DNA of 64,000 nt, taken from positions 923,886,522-923,950,521 of the forward strand of contig CM066035.1 in NCBI GenBank assembly GCA_033557465.1. Direction: 5' to 3'. The DNA is from Ichthyophis bannanicus (Eukaryota; Chordata; Amphibia; Gymnophiona; Ichthyophiidae). The notes under the pieces were generated by a model. That model saw only the letters and a program-made list of their open reading frames with translations. It ran no database searches and was not told the DNA's origin. This document shows positions 33,418 to 43,623 of this stretch, piece by piece (positions within the stretch are counted from its first letter, which is position 1; every line of letters begins with the position of its first letter). A program made the position numbers and the translations under genes.

Positions 33418-36317
33418 CAAATCAGTAAACCTGGATACAACCTTTACAACTGTCCCCGAGCCCACAAGAAGGGAGGAGGGATCCTCATAATAGCCAAAGA
33501 CAACCTGCAATTCATAAGCACATATCAGTCCTCAAACGCAAACATAGACCTCCTAAAGGTAGAAAACACTGCGGTATCCATCTGCTTGATATACAGACCC
33601 CCCTCACTGCAACATGAGATTCTTGCCTCAGCATTAGAAAACATATCCTCAACGCAACCAAAAAAATTCCAGATCATACTAGGGGACCTTAACCTTACAT
33701 CAACAACAACCACACATGCAAACACCTTCATGGAGGCTATGACCCAGCTAGGGTATCAACAGCTAATAACAGAGCCCACCCATGAAAAGGGAAACACACT
33801 AGACATGGTTTTCACACCTACAGGAGAGCACAACAACGTTGAAAAGCCCCTGATTGAGATCATCCCATTACCCTGGTCAGACCACCACCAAATCAATATG
33901 CGGATAAAGCTTCCTACCGTGGCTAAAGACACAAAGGCAAGAAGAATAGCAACCCAACAAAGAAGATTTAACAAACCAAATATGGAATGTCTCATCAAGG
34001 CCATCAAATCCCACGTAGACTTGGGAAAAACAGACCTCAATGAATTAACGCATAGCTGGGATTCCGGAATTCAAGCCATGGCGATCCCTAAAGAGAAACT
34101 CAAAACAAACGCAAACAAACACAAATCAGAACCTTGGTACAACATAACGCTGACCAAAATGAAAAGAGACCTTAGAAAACACGAAAGGAAGTGGAGACTT
34201 ACCAAAACCAACGACCTCAAATCTGTGTACCTCAACCTCCTCGCAAAATACAAGGAAGAGGTAAACAAAGCCAAGAGGATGCACCATACCAACATCCTAA
34301 GCAAAGCCATCAACAAACCACGTGAACTCTTTGAACTAGTTAAATCATTAACGAAAACAGCCCAACCCGAACATCAAGGTAGCCCCATACATCCACAAAC
34401 GCTTGCAAACCACTACGAAAGCAAGCTCACCACCAAAAGCTCCACCCTCTATCTACACACACCATGCCAACGAACAGAAGATGCGCCCAAACAGGCATGG
34501 AGTACATTCCACACCATCGATATGCAACAATCCATAAACATACTAACCTCAATAAATACCACCACCTCCCCACTCGACCCCTGTCCAACGGCATGGATAA
34601 AAGCAGCAAAAAAAGAAATAAACCAGCAAATATCCCACATCATAAACCAGTCACTAAGTCAAGGAATAATGCCTGCCCAACTGAAGCAATCGATAATAAG
34701 ACCAATACTAAAGAACAACTCGCTCAATAAGGAAGATCCGACATCATACCGCCCCATCTCCAGCATTTCATTCCTCGCAAAGATCATTGAAAAAGCAGTA
34801 CTCATACAACTTCAAGAACATCTTGACGACTGTGATACCCTAGATGCGCAGCAATACGGGTTCAGAAGAAATCATGGAGTTGAGACTCTTTTGATAGCGC
34901 TAATGAACAATCTCCTCAAAGGCCTAGAAGACAAAAAGAAAATGTTTATACTCATTTTCATTGACATCTCTGCCGCCTTTGACACTGTACACCATGGGAT
35001 CCTCCTCAATAAATTGGAATCTATAGGAGTAATGGGAACCCCCCTCAAATGGTTCTCCTCTTACATAACAAACAGAACGCCGCAGGTACAATTCAACGGG
35101 GAGAAAGCTGAACCGTTCTCTCAAACGCAGGGCATACCCCAGGGTTCAGCCCTATCGGCATTACTGTTCAACGTTTACATGCAACCCCTCTGTGACATCT
35201 TCAAAAAGCATAATATTAAATACCACATCTATGCAGATGATATTATGCTGTACACGCAACTAGATACCGAGGACCCTCATTATACTCCGCTCGAAAATTG
35301 TCTGGAGGAGATGTTAAGATGGCTACAAAACAACAACATGGCAATTAACCATAAGAAAACAGAAGTCATGTATATATCCAGCAAACCAAACTTCAACCCC
35401 CCTCCCACAATCACCCTCTGCAACAACACGTATAGCACGAAGAAGGAAATCAAATATCTCGGAGTAACACTCGACTGCAACCTGAAAATGGAGACACACC
35501 TACGCAAAACAAATAAAGCCATCTTCCATAAACTTAGAGTGATACAACCACTACGGAAAATACTTGAGCCCAGTGATTTTCGGTCAGTAGCACAAGCCTC
35601 ATAATGCCACACCTAGACTACTGTAATGCCATCCTTCAAGGTCTGCCTAAAAAATCACTAAATATACTTCAGATGGCCCAAAACGTGACGGCCAGGATCA
35701 TAATGGGAACAGGCATTACTGAACACATTACCCCCATCCTGATAGAGCTACATTGGCTCCCAATTGCAGCTAGGATACAATACAAGATGTTGGTGACCAC
35801 CTTCAAACTAATAAACAACATATCCCCATCATTCCTATCATCACTAATCAGCACGCAACCTACAAATAGGGACAGAAGAACTATCAACTCAGGCAACCTA
35901 CAAGTCCCCACCAACTTCAGAACAGTGAAAACAAGTACGAGTCGTAGAGCGTTCTCATTCTCTGCACCAACTCTCTGGAATCACCTCCCGTGTGAGCTGC
36001 GTTTAATCAAGGACATCACCAAATTCAGGAAGGAGCTAAAAACTCACCTATTTCGATGTCATTACAATCAGCTATGACCATCAACTGAGAGAGTATTCAA
36101 AACTGCTATATGTATAATTATGTAAATATGTATATATAGATGTAAGAATGTATAAGTCACCCCCTAAGACGCTAACCATGTGTGCTGTGACCCCAGTTAT
36201 TTGTACATACCACCCCCCCCAGTCTTGATTGACAATCCCAGAACATGAATCAAACCGCTGCTGATCGCTGGAAGTAGCGGTATATAAATGTGCAGTAAAT
36301 AAATAAATAAAATAAAT
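33418..36317 (+). mobile_element. L2-like LINE inserted in ERV-C gag
   Basis: A 5'-truncated insertion of about 2.9 kb in the same orientation as gag. ERV-D, where the site is empty, reads CAGAAATTAGAAGGG across the junction. Here CAGAAAT is followed by the LINE, and the element ends in a TAAATAAA tail before TTAGAAGGG. An AAAT duplication is possible (33414-33417, 36318-36321). The 3' end has ACCGCT...AGCGGTATATAAA, like the LINE at 800-2369. Confidence 0.93.
33425..36076 (+). pseudogene. LINE ORF2: endonuclease C-terminus plus reverse transcriptase
   Basis: The reading starts inside the endonuclease domain (SICLIYRPPS, ILGDLNLTS, then GNTLDMVFTP and PWSDHHQI with the catalytic Asp-His pair, about 33575-33895). 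RT follows: YRPISSISFLAKIIEKA near 34750, FIDISAAFDTVHHGILLNKL near 34957, GIPQGSALSALLFNVY near 35130, and YADDIMLYT near 35230. The frame is open to 35604. A one-base shift there separates the C-terminal part (PHLDYCNAILQGLPKKS to about 36076). The N-terminal endonuclease is missing, so this is a dead-on-arrival copy. It is nearly intact and therefore fairly recent. Confidence 0.9.
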
Positions 36318-36320
36318 AAA

Positions 36321-36773
36321 TTAGAAGGGTTTGCGGGCATGAATGCAACACAGTTATTGGAAGTCGCTCATAAAGTGTATGTGAATCGTGATACTGAAAG
36401 GCAGAGAGAATGTGATAGAAAGATGAAGAAGAAAGCTGATTTTTTGGCTGCGGCCATAGTTGAAAAGAAGAGGGGAGGTGTCCCTAATCGAAGGAGCAGA
36501 GGAAGAGGGCGGGGTCAAGGCGGAGGCCGGACCCAGAGACTAGGCGTGAACCAATGCGCCTATTGCAAAGAGGAAGGACATTGGAGAGATACGTGCCCGC
36601 AACTCGAAGATGCCCAGCAAGATGACGACAACGATCATCAGTGGCGAGAAGAAAGACGAGGCCGTCCCCGAGGCCGAGGAGGAGCCAATCGAGAACAATT
36701 CCAGAGAGAGAGGGGAGGAGGAGCCATCCAAGCATTGGCCACACAAGCCCATGATGAGGATGACGTGGATTAG
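36321..36773 (+). pseudogene. gag: ERV-C gag, 3' part (nucleocapsid) with UAG stop
   Basis: This continues gag after the LINE (EGFAGMNATQLLEVAHKVY). A basic region follows (RKMKKKADFLAAAIVEKKRG) and then one zinc knuckle, CAYCKEEGHWRDTC (C-X2-C-X4-H-X4-C), which binds genomic RNA. The stop TAG at 36771-36773 is followed by 14 open codons in the same frame before pol ATG 36816. Suppression of UAG would make Gag-Pol, as in gammaretroviruses. Confidence 0.93.
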
Positions 36774-39700
36774 GACAGACCGGGCTCCAAGTTTGCTTTA
36801 GGTCTCCAGGAGCCTATGGTCGGAATACAAATAGGAGACCAAATTATGAACTTTATGGTTGATACTGGAGCAGAACATTCAGTAATAGACAAAAAGATAG
36901 CCCCATTCACTAAAAGAGCAGTCACCATTGTAGGAGCAACAGGTGCCAAAGCCACAAAGTCTTTTCTTCAAAACCGAATATGCAGTCTAGGAGGACAGCA
37001 AGTAACTCATCAATTCCTTTACATGCCCGAATGTCCAGTACCACTACTGGGACGAGATATGCTAGCCAAGCTTCAAGCACAAATATCTTTCTCTGAACAA
37101 GGAGAAATGCAAATGACAGTAAATTCCCAAGCCAAACCAGCAGGAATAATGCTGCTGACAGTTCCCCGAGAAGAAGAATGGAGATACTACATTGATGATT
37201 CGATTCAAGATACCTATTTTGAACAAACTTTAAAGAACATTCATGCACCACTTGAAGTATGGGCAGAAGGCAGTCCCCCAGGCCTAGCCAAGCATATAGC
37301 TCCAGTGATTGTAACCCTCAAGCCTAGTGCTACCCCAGTGCACGTCAAACAGTACCCTCTCCCAAGAGCCGCAATTGAAGGCATTCATCGCCACCTACAG
37401 AGATTGCTCGAATATGGCCTACTAAAAGTATGTCAATCCCCATGGAACACTCCACTTTTGCCAGTAAAGAAACCTGGGACGGATGATTATCGCCCAGTGC
37501 AAGATTTGAGAAGAGTAAATGATGCAGTTGAAACTATACACCCAGTTGTACCCAATCCTTACACTCTACTAGGATTGATACCCGCTGAAGCTACCCATTT
37601 CACTGTACTGGATTTAAAAGATGCATTCTTTTGCATAAGATTAGCCCCTGTAAGCCAAATATTGTTTGCATTTGAATGGCAGGACCCCATCTCTGGAAGA
37701 GGGGGCCAACTCACCTGGACAAGATTACCCCAAGGATTCAAGAACTCACCTACCATCTTTAGTGCTGCACTAAATCAAGATCTTTCAAGCTATCCAGTAG
37801 CCCCGGGGAAGAGAGTACTTCTCCAGTACGTGGATGATCTGTTGATAGCTGCCGTATCAGAAAGAGAATGTATATTAGCCACCAAAGATCTCTTGCAGTT
37901 ACTAAATGAAGCTGGATATAAAGTTTCCAGAGCCAAAGCACAACTATGTCAAACAGAAGTGAAATACTTGGGTTTTCGTATTACCCAAGGAAGCAGAAGA
38001 TTAGGTAGAGAAAGAAAGGAAGCCGTATGCAGAATTCCAACTCCAACAACCAGAAAGCAAGTCAGAGCCTTTCTGGGAGCAGCAGGATATTGCCGAATCT
38101 GGATACCCAACTTTGCCCAAATTGCCAAACCACTGTATGAAGCCACAAAAGGAGAAGAAAAGTCACCACTGGAGTGGGGACTCGAGCAGGATACAGCCTT
38201 CCAGAAGTTAAAAGAAGAATTGATGTCGTCACCAGCACTTGGACTACCAGATGTCCACAAACCTTTCCACTTGTTTGTACATGAAACACAGGGAAATGCC
38301 CTAGGCATGTTGACTCAGAAATTAGGAAATTGGGAACGACCTGTAGCCTACCTATCGAAACAATTGGACCCTGTGGCCAAGGGATGGCCACCTTGCTTGA
38401 GAGCAGTTGCAGCTACAGCGCTACTAGTGAGTGAAGCAGACAAACTCACACTAGGACAGAACATACGAGTCACTGTGCCACATGCAGTCCTTGCCCTTAT
38501 GGAACAAAAAGCAAATTATTGGCTCACCAATTCCCGAATGTTGAAGTACCAGAGCATGTTATGTGAAAACCCACAGATACAACTTGAAGTGAGCCATGCC
38601 TTGAATCCAGCCACCTTGATACCCATCAGTGAAGAACTCCCAGAACATGACTGTATCGAAGTCATGGAGACTGTGTTCTCCAGTCGACCTGACTTAACAG
38701 ATGTGCCCATAGACAATCCCGACCAGATCTATTATGTTGATGGAAGCAGTCTCATCCTGGATGGACGACGCTGTGCCGGATATGCAGTCGTCACTCAACA
38801 CGAAGTAGTTGAATCATCAGCTCTAGCCTCAGGCACATCAGCCCAGAAAGCCGAATTGATAGCACTCACCAGAGCATTGTTATTAGGAGAAAAACTTGTG
38901 CTGAATGTATATACAGATTCCAAATATGCCTTCACTACCTTGCATGCCCATGGAGCTCTCTATAAAGAAAGAGGACTCATCACATCAGGAGGAAAATCAG
39001 TCAAATATGGTCCCGAGATATTGATGTTACTTGATGCAGTCTGGGCCCCAACACGTGTAGCTGTCATGCATTGTCGAGGACATCAAGCAGGAAAAGGAGA
39101 AGTTGCCCGAGGAAATAGATTTGCAGATGCCTCAGCACGACAAGCCGCTATGACAGGACAAATTGCCCCACAAGCTATGCCAATGCAAGCAGCATTGTTT
39201 CCAGTACCTTTGAATCTATGGACCCCACGATATACCACCAAAGAATTAGATTACTATTGTGACAAAGAAAATGGAGTAGTGAAAGATGGATGGATTGAGC
39301 TGCCACCAGAAGAGGGCAGTCAACCTCCAGGAAGAATAGTAATTCCTGAACTATTAGGACCATCCTTTGTCAAAGCTTTCCACGAAGCTACCCACTATGG
39401 GAAGAGTGCTATGGAGAAAGCACTCAGACCACATTTCTACATCCCTCTGATGACAACCATATCAGCCTCAGTAGCACGACAATGTCAAACCTGTGCCAAG
39501 AATAATGCCAAGCAAGGCCTTATTACAGCACCCCGAGTTCAGTCAAGAGGTGTGACCCCCATGCACAACCTCCAAGTTGATTTCACCGAAATGCCAAAAG
39601 CCAATGGATACCATTACCTACTAGTATTAGTTTGTACTTTCTCTGGGTGGGTAGAAGCATTCCCAACCAGAACTGAGAAAGCCCGAGAAGTTACCAAAGC

Positions 39701-40415
39701 CTTAATGAGAGAGATTGTCCCCAGATTTGGAATCCCAGCAGTAATAGGGTCAGACAATGGACCCTCATTTGTCTCCCAAGTTACTCAGCAGTTAGCAAAA
39801 GCTTTGCAGATACAGTGGAAGCTCCACACCGCATACAGACCCCAGAGTTCAGGGAAAGTTGAGCGAATGAATCGTACCTTGAAAGCCCAAATGTCTAAGC
39901 TTTGTCAGGAGACACACTTGAAATGGCCCCAAGTGCTCCCCATAGCTTTACTCAGAATACGCTCAGCCCCTGTAAAGTCAACAGGATTTTCCCCTTTTGA
40001 AGTTTTGTATGGTAAACCCCCACCAATAGTGCAGGGAATCAAAGGAAGTCTAGCCCAGATTGGTTCAGAAGTAACCAGACAAGAACTCCTAGCTCTTAGT
40101 TTTGTTCTGCAGACTCTCCATACGTGGATCCAAGACCAGTTGCCTATCAACTTGACGGAACCCTTGCATCCCTATCAGCCTGGAACTTCGGTGTGGATCA
40201 AAGATTGGAAGAAGATACCGTTGGAACCCCATTGGAAGGGACCGTACACCGTCATCCTGTCTACCCCAACTGCAGTAAAGGTAGCCGAGATCGACGCCTG
40301 GATCCACCACAGCAGAGTCAAGCCCGCCGCCGATCCTGAACCAGAGCGGTGGACAGCAGAGCAGCACCCTGATGTACCCTTGCGAGTTACTCTAAGACGG
40401 CAACCAGCAGCATAG
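36774..40415 (+). CDS. pol: ERV-C pro-pol: protease, reverse transcriptase, RNase H, integrase
   Basis: Open from the gag UAG to TAG at 40413-40415; 1199 residues counted from ATG 36816, though expression is likely by readthrough. Residue numbers from that Met: protease DTGAEHS 16-22 and LLGRDML downstream; RT with YVDD at 338-341; RNase H with VDGSS (Asp 642) and YTDSKYAF; integrase with an HHCC zinc site (about 853-890) and catalytic Asp 922, Asp 980 and Glu 1016 (DD35E spacing). A C-terminal domain reads GPYTVILSTPTAVKVAEID. All catalytic motifs are present. One codon is missing in the RT-RNase H connection relative to ERV-D (EAVC against EAAVC). Normally it acts in virions and on host DNA. 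Whether it is expressed here is unknown, because the LINE blocks the upstream gag frame. Confidence 0.95.
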   Translation, partial: DRPGSKFALGLQEPMVGIQIGDQIMNFMVDTGAEHSVIDKKIAPFTKRAVTIVGATGAKATKSFLQNRICSLGGQQVTHQFLYMPECPVPLLGRDMLAKLQAQISFSEQGEMQMTVNSQAKPAGIMLLTVPREEEWRYYIDDSIQDTYFEQTLKNIHAPLEVWAEGSPPGLAKHIAPVIVTLKPSATPVHVKQYPLPRAAIEGIHRHLQRLLEYGLLKVCQSPWNTPLLPVKKPGTDDYRPVQDLRRVNDAVETIHPVVPNPYTLLGLIPAEATHFTVLDLKDAFFCIRLAPVSQILFAFEWQDPISGRGGQLTWTRLPQGFKNSPTIFSAALNQDLSSYPVAPGKRVLLQYVDDLLIAAVSERECILATKDLLQLLNEAGYKVSRAKAQLCQTEVKYLGFRITQGSRRLGRERKEAVCRIPTPTTRKQVRAFLGAAGYCRIWIPNFAQIAKPLYEATKGEEKSPLEWGLEQDTAFQKLKEELMSSPALGLPDVHKPFHLFVHETQGNALGMLTQKLGNWERPVAYLSKQLDPVAKGWPPCLRAVAATALLVSEADKLTLGQNIRVTVPHAVLALMEQKANYWLTNSRMLKYQSMLCENPQIQLEVSHALNPATLIPISEELPEHDCIEVMETVFSSRPDLTDVPIDNPDQIYYVDGSSLILDGRRCAGYAVVTQHEVVESSALASGTSAQKAELIALTRALLLGEKLVLNVYTDSKYAFTTLHAHGALYKERGLITSGGKSVKYGPEILMLLDAVWAPTRVAVMHCRGHQAGKGEVARGNRFADASARQAAMTGQIAPQAMPMQAALFPVPLNLWTPRYTTKELDYYCDKENGVVKDGWIELPPEEGSQPPGRIVIPELLGPSFVKAFHEATHYGKSAMEKALRPHFYIPLMTTISASVARQCQTCAKNNAKQGLITAPRVQSRGVTPMHNLQVDFTEMPKANGYHYLLVLVCTFSGWVEAFPTRTEKAREVTKALMREIVPRFGIPAVIGSDNGPSFVSQVTQQLAKALQIQWKLHTAYRPQSSGKVERMNRTLKAQMSKLCQETHLKWPQVLPIALLRIRSAPVKSTGFSPFEVLYGKPPPIVQGIKGSLAQIGSEVTRQELLALSFVLQTLHTWIQDQLPINLTEPLHPYQPGTSVWIKDWKKIPLEPHWKGPYTVILSTPTAVKVAEIDAWIHHSRVKPAADPEPERWTAEQHPDVPLRVTLRRQPAA

Positions 40416-40735
40416 ACACTTCATCACAAGTGCTTTGCAGTAGCCAAGTCTTTCGAAGAGGATTGCTGTTTTCCATGCAGCAACAGCTTTGTTTCAACGA
40501 ACCCAATTTGTGTGTGATTTGACACACTCCTTTGAGACTACATTGACCAAAAGCCAGACTTCACAAGCCAACTGAGTTGCTAAGTTGGTTAATGTGTGCT
40601 GGACATCTTGAGGATCTTCAATCAACACTCAGCACCCGTTAAATTGCTTCATTAGCAAACGGGACGAAGAATAATAGACCGTCGTGATCAAGATCAGCAA
40701 GCTGAGGATTCAGAAGAACTCCAATCAACATCAAC
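40416..40735 (+). other. ERV-C pol-env spacer
   Basis: 320 bases with no reading frame, unlike many gammaretroviruses where env overlaps pol. Islands conserved with ERV-D include AGCCAAGTCTTTCGAAGAGG and a hairpin listed separately. An env splice acceptor is expected here, but I cannot place it with confidence. Confidence 0.7.
40635..40663 (+). promoter_or_regulatory. Conserved two-part hairpin between pol and env
   Basis: CCCGT (40635-40639) pairs with ACGGG (40659-40663), and inside it TTGCT (40644-40648) pairs with AGCAA (40654-40658) around loop TCATT, with a 4-base bulge. ERV-D has the same structure at 56358-56388 with one extra outer A-T pair. Confidence 0.65.
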
Positions 40736-42826
40736 ATGTATCTTTGCTTCTGCTTTGCCTTGGTTGCCTTCTTTGGAGGTTTTGAACAGACTTATGCTCT
40801 ACCTCCATGCACTGCTTGCATAACTTCTACTAGAACTGGACTGAAAGTAACTCAGACTTTGCTTTATCATTCTTACTATACCTGCAAGGGAACCATAACT
40901 CGGTGTATTTATAACACCACTGAACTAAATGTTTGCACTCATGGCAAAATCAAAGCATGCTATAATCCGCATCAGAATCCATCCTATTACACGTTGGAAA
41001 TAAGATGGAAGGATGCAGATGGACCTATATTAGCTGCTACACCACCACTTAAGGACATTACTAAACCTGCTGTTTTGAATTTTGATGCATGTAATGCTAT
41101 TAATAGAGATAGTCAGTCCACCTGTGGTACATGGGAGAAAGCGTATCGAAATGACCATAAGTATATGTGTCCAGAAGGTGCCACAAATTGGTGGAAGTGT
41201 ACAGGTAAAACAGGATCAGGGTACAGTACTGCTACAGCGGCAGATTACTATTGTCCATATTGGGAATGTGTTTTCTATGCTACCTGGAACACTGGTATAA
41301 CTGATGAGAAAATAGATAAGCGGATGGCTACTCTAACCAAGCCAACCACAAATGATAAATGTCAGAAAGATGCTTGCAACCCCTTACATTTGCGTGTACA
41401 TAATCCCCATGCATGGAAACAAGGATATAAGTTTGGTTTACGTATTGCTGGAGGAGGAACAGATCCAGGGACCATTGTGTATATTAGATTGAATACTCAA
41501 GCCCACAAGTCATCTAAATATCATATTCATAATACTTTTTATGAAGCTATGCATGTAAATAAGTTTGAGATCCCTCACCCTTCACAGAATTTGTTTCTAG
41601 AATTAGCCGGAGCAGTAGTCTCTAGTCTTAAGATCACAGATTGTTATTTCTGTGGCGGAACCCAAATGGGAGACCAATGGCCCTGGGAAGCCCAAGAATT
41701 GAATTATTCCATGATTTATAACCAGACTGAATTACACAAGACTACCAGTGAATGGGTGTTAGCGCACTCAATCGTTGGACGTCTTTGCTTTGCCAGAACT
41801 GGACCCCAGTTCACCCAAAAGGTAGGACAGCTGGTCTGTCTTAGCCAAAAATACTACAATGCCACAACCAAAAAGACAGCTTGGTGGTCAGGAATCAGAC
41901 ATCCTGAACCTCCTAACCCATTAGCCAGATTTCCTGAACTTGCAGGTCTATGGACTAACCTTGCCAAAGTCCAAGCCTGGCAAGCCCCACCTGGCCTATA
42001 TTGGATCTGTGGAAACCGAGCATATGCGCAACTCCCGCCACAATGGGGAGGAGCATGTGTCTTAGGAACCATCAGACCTTCTTTCTTCCTGTTAAACACT
42101 GAACATGGAGAACAATTAGGATACCCTGTATACACTACCCACAAACACAAAGGAGCATCAAGACAGAGAAGAGAGGCCTTACAGATAGGCAAGTGGGAGA
42201 AGTGGCGAGGTGATGATTGGCCACCAGAAAGAATTATTGAGTATTATGGACCTGCCACTTGGAATGATGATGGTATGTATGGTTATCGTACCCCAATCTA
42301 TATGATCAATCGTATTATTCGCTTACAAGCAGTAGTTGAAATAATAACCAATGAAACTAGTCATGCTCTCACGCTCTTAGCTAGACAAAGTACACAGATG
42401 CGCACTGCCATATATCAGAATCGCTTAGCACTTGATTATTTGCTAGCAGCTGAAGGAGGAGTATGTGGTAAACTGAATTTAACTAATTGCTGTTTGAAAA
42501 TAGATGATAAAGGTCAAGTAGTTGAAGAAATTGCTAAAGATATGCAAAGACATGCTTATGTGCCAGTACAGACTTGGCACGCCTTGAAATTTCCTAATTG
42601 GTTTGCTAACCTTTTCTCTTGGCTGGGAGGATTTAAGACTTTCGTTATCTTAGTACTAATCCTTGTTGCTGTTGTCCTCTGCTTACCATGTTTAATCCCA
42701 TATTGTATGCGTTCCCTTCATAGTGCTATTGATAATACAGTAGAGTGGAAGACCGCAACTAGAATAATGGCTTTATACAAAGCTAGCCCTAGTGGAACTA
42801 GTAAGAATCCTTTAATCAGGATGTGA
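40736..42826 (+). CDS. env: ERV-C envelope glycoprotein (SU-TM), full-length open frame
   Basis: 696 residues from ATG 40736. A signal peptide of about 22 residues ends before ALPPCTAC. SU runs to a basic cleavage site RQRR at residues 476-479 and contains CXXC-like motifs (CTAC near the start, CYFC near residue 303) and several N-glycosylation sequons. TM (480-696) has [15 protein letters not shown], the region usually called immunosuppressive, then a C-X7-CC motif ([10 protein letters not shown]). A membrane span lies at about 633-657 and a tail of about 40 residues follows. Gammaretroviral TMs usually have six residues in the Cys spacer, so seven is notable. The fusion peptide after RQRR is not strongly hydrophobic. 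The frame has no stop or shift. Infectivity or expression cannot be judged from sequence. Confidence 0.94.
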   Translation: MYLCFCFALVAFFGGFEQTYALPPCTACITSTRTGLKVTQTLLYHSYYTCKGTITRCIYNTTELNVCTHGKIKACYNPHQNPSYYTLEIRWKDADGPILAATPPLKDITKPAVLNFDACNAINRDSQSTCGTWEKAYRNDHKYMCPEGATNWWKCTGKTGSGYSTATAADYYCPYWECVFYATWNTGITDEKIDKRMATLTKPTTNDKCQKDACNPLHLRVHNPHAWKQGYKFGLRIAGGGTDPGTIVYIRLNTQAHKSSKYHIHNTFYEAMHVNKFEIPHPSQNLFLELAGAVVSSLKITDCYFCGGTQMGDQWPWEAQELNYSMIYNQTELHKTTSEWVLAHSIVGRLCFARTGPQFTQKVGQLVCLSQKYYNATTKKTAWWSGIRHPEPPNPLARFPELAGLWTNLAKVQAWQAPPGLYWICGNRAYAQLPPQWGGACVLGTIRPSFFLLNTEHGEQLGYPVYTTHKHKGASRQRREALQIGKWEKWRGDDWPPERIIEYYGPATWNDDGMYGYRTPIYMINRIIRLQAVVEIITNETSHALTLLARQSTQMRTAIYQNRLALDYLLAAEGGVCGKLNLTNCCLKIDDKGQVVEEIAKDMQRHAYVPVQTWHALKFPNWFANLFSWLGGFKTFVILVLILVAVVLCLPCLIPYCMRSLHSAIDNTVEWKTATRIMALYKASPSGTSKNPLIRM

Positions 42827-42848
42827 ATCTTCTAGAAAGTGATTTAAT

Positions 42849-42878
42849 TCTCACACCTTATTAAGTAATAGGGTGAGA
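42849..42878 (+). promoter_or_regulatory. ERV-C hairpin beside the polypurine tract
   Basis: TCTCAC (42849-42854) pairs with GTGAGA (42873-42878), 6 bases before the polypurine tract. Confidence 0.6.
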
Positions 42879-42884
42879 TTAATC

Positions 42885-42895
42885 AAAGGGGGGAA
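42885..42895 (+). other. ERV-C polypurine tract
   Basis: AAAGGGGGGAA directly before the 3' LTR, the plus-strand primer. It is identical in ERV-D (58584-58594) and present in A, B and E. Confidence 0.88.
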
Positions 42896-43567
42896 TGTGG
42901 CAGGTGCAGGCCTGTGACCCACGGTGTCTGACATAGGCAGGCCAGCATGGCTAGCTTGACCTGTAAATGAGGCCTGTGGAGAGGCATATAGGATTGCACA
43001 TCCCCCAATATGCTGCTATTGAGAGAAAGAACTCAGTAGAAATATTGAATTAGCTTAGATAAGCAGAACTGCAGAATTAAGAAATGGAAAAATACAGAAA
43101 AGACATGTTTAAAAGTTACTGATAAGAAAAAGTACATTTGCAGAGAAATATTGAGGAGTGCTGACAGATGAGTTACAGAACCTTGCTCTTCTGCACGCAC
43201 AAATGGGTCCCATAACCTTGAAAGTGTGAAAGTAACAAGTTGATGAACTGACCATTGTAATTGGGACTAGAAGGGGGGCAGGCAGGTGTCATGCCCACAG
43301 AAGCCCACAGAAGGAACATAATTGGAGAAACTTATCAGAACCGGGACCAATAGAAGGGCTACGGGAGGTACGGGAGAGTACCGGGACCAATGAAATGTTT
43401 TTCTATACCTAGAATGGAACAGAAGTCTATAAAAGTTGTTGTAATGCTTGAAAACTTTGCTCAGCCATTTTGAAATTGCCTTGCTTGAGACTTGTGCACA
43501 AATAAATGATTTGGACCTTCTGAACAGACTCCTGGTATCATTGGTTTGTCTGCGCTTTGCTGCTACA
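42896..43567 (+). repeat. ERV-C 3' LTR
   Basis: 672 bp. No difference from 30543-31214 was found by eye. GATA follows. Confidence 0.96.
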
Positions 43568-43623
43568 GATAAATACAATTAAAATAATCTAAAACAGACA
43601 CAGATCACTATCAAGAGCTACAG
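43568..43623. other. Short host spacer between ERV-C and ERV-D
   Basis: Only 56 bases lie between the two proviruses, including the GATA duplication of C and the ACAG duplication of D (43620-43623). Confidence 0.9.

Larger units (their letters stand above)
30543..43567 (+). mobile_element. ERV-C: very young gammaretrovirus-like provirus
   Basis: Plus-strand provirus with 672-bp LTRs at 30543-31214 and 42896-43567 that I could not tell apart by eye. The target duplication GATA is at 30539-30542 and 43568-43571. Primer site, splice donor, open pro-pol and open env are all present. The only large lesion is a 2.9-kb LINE inside gag at 33418-36317. Identical LTRs imply recent integration, since both derive from one template at insertion. 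Confidence 0.96.
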
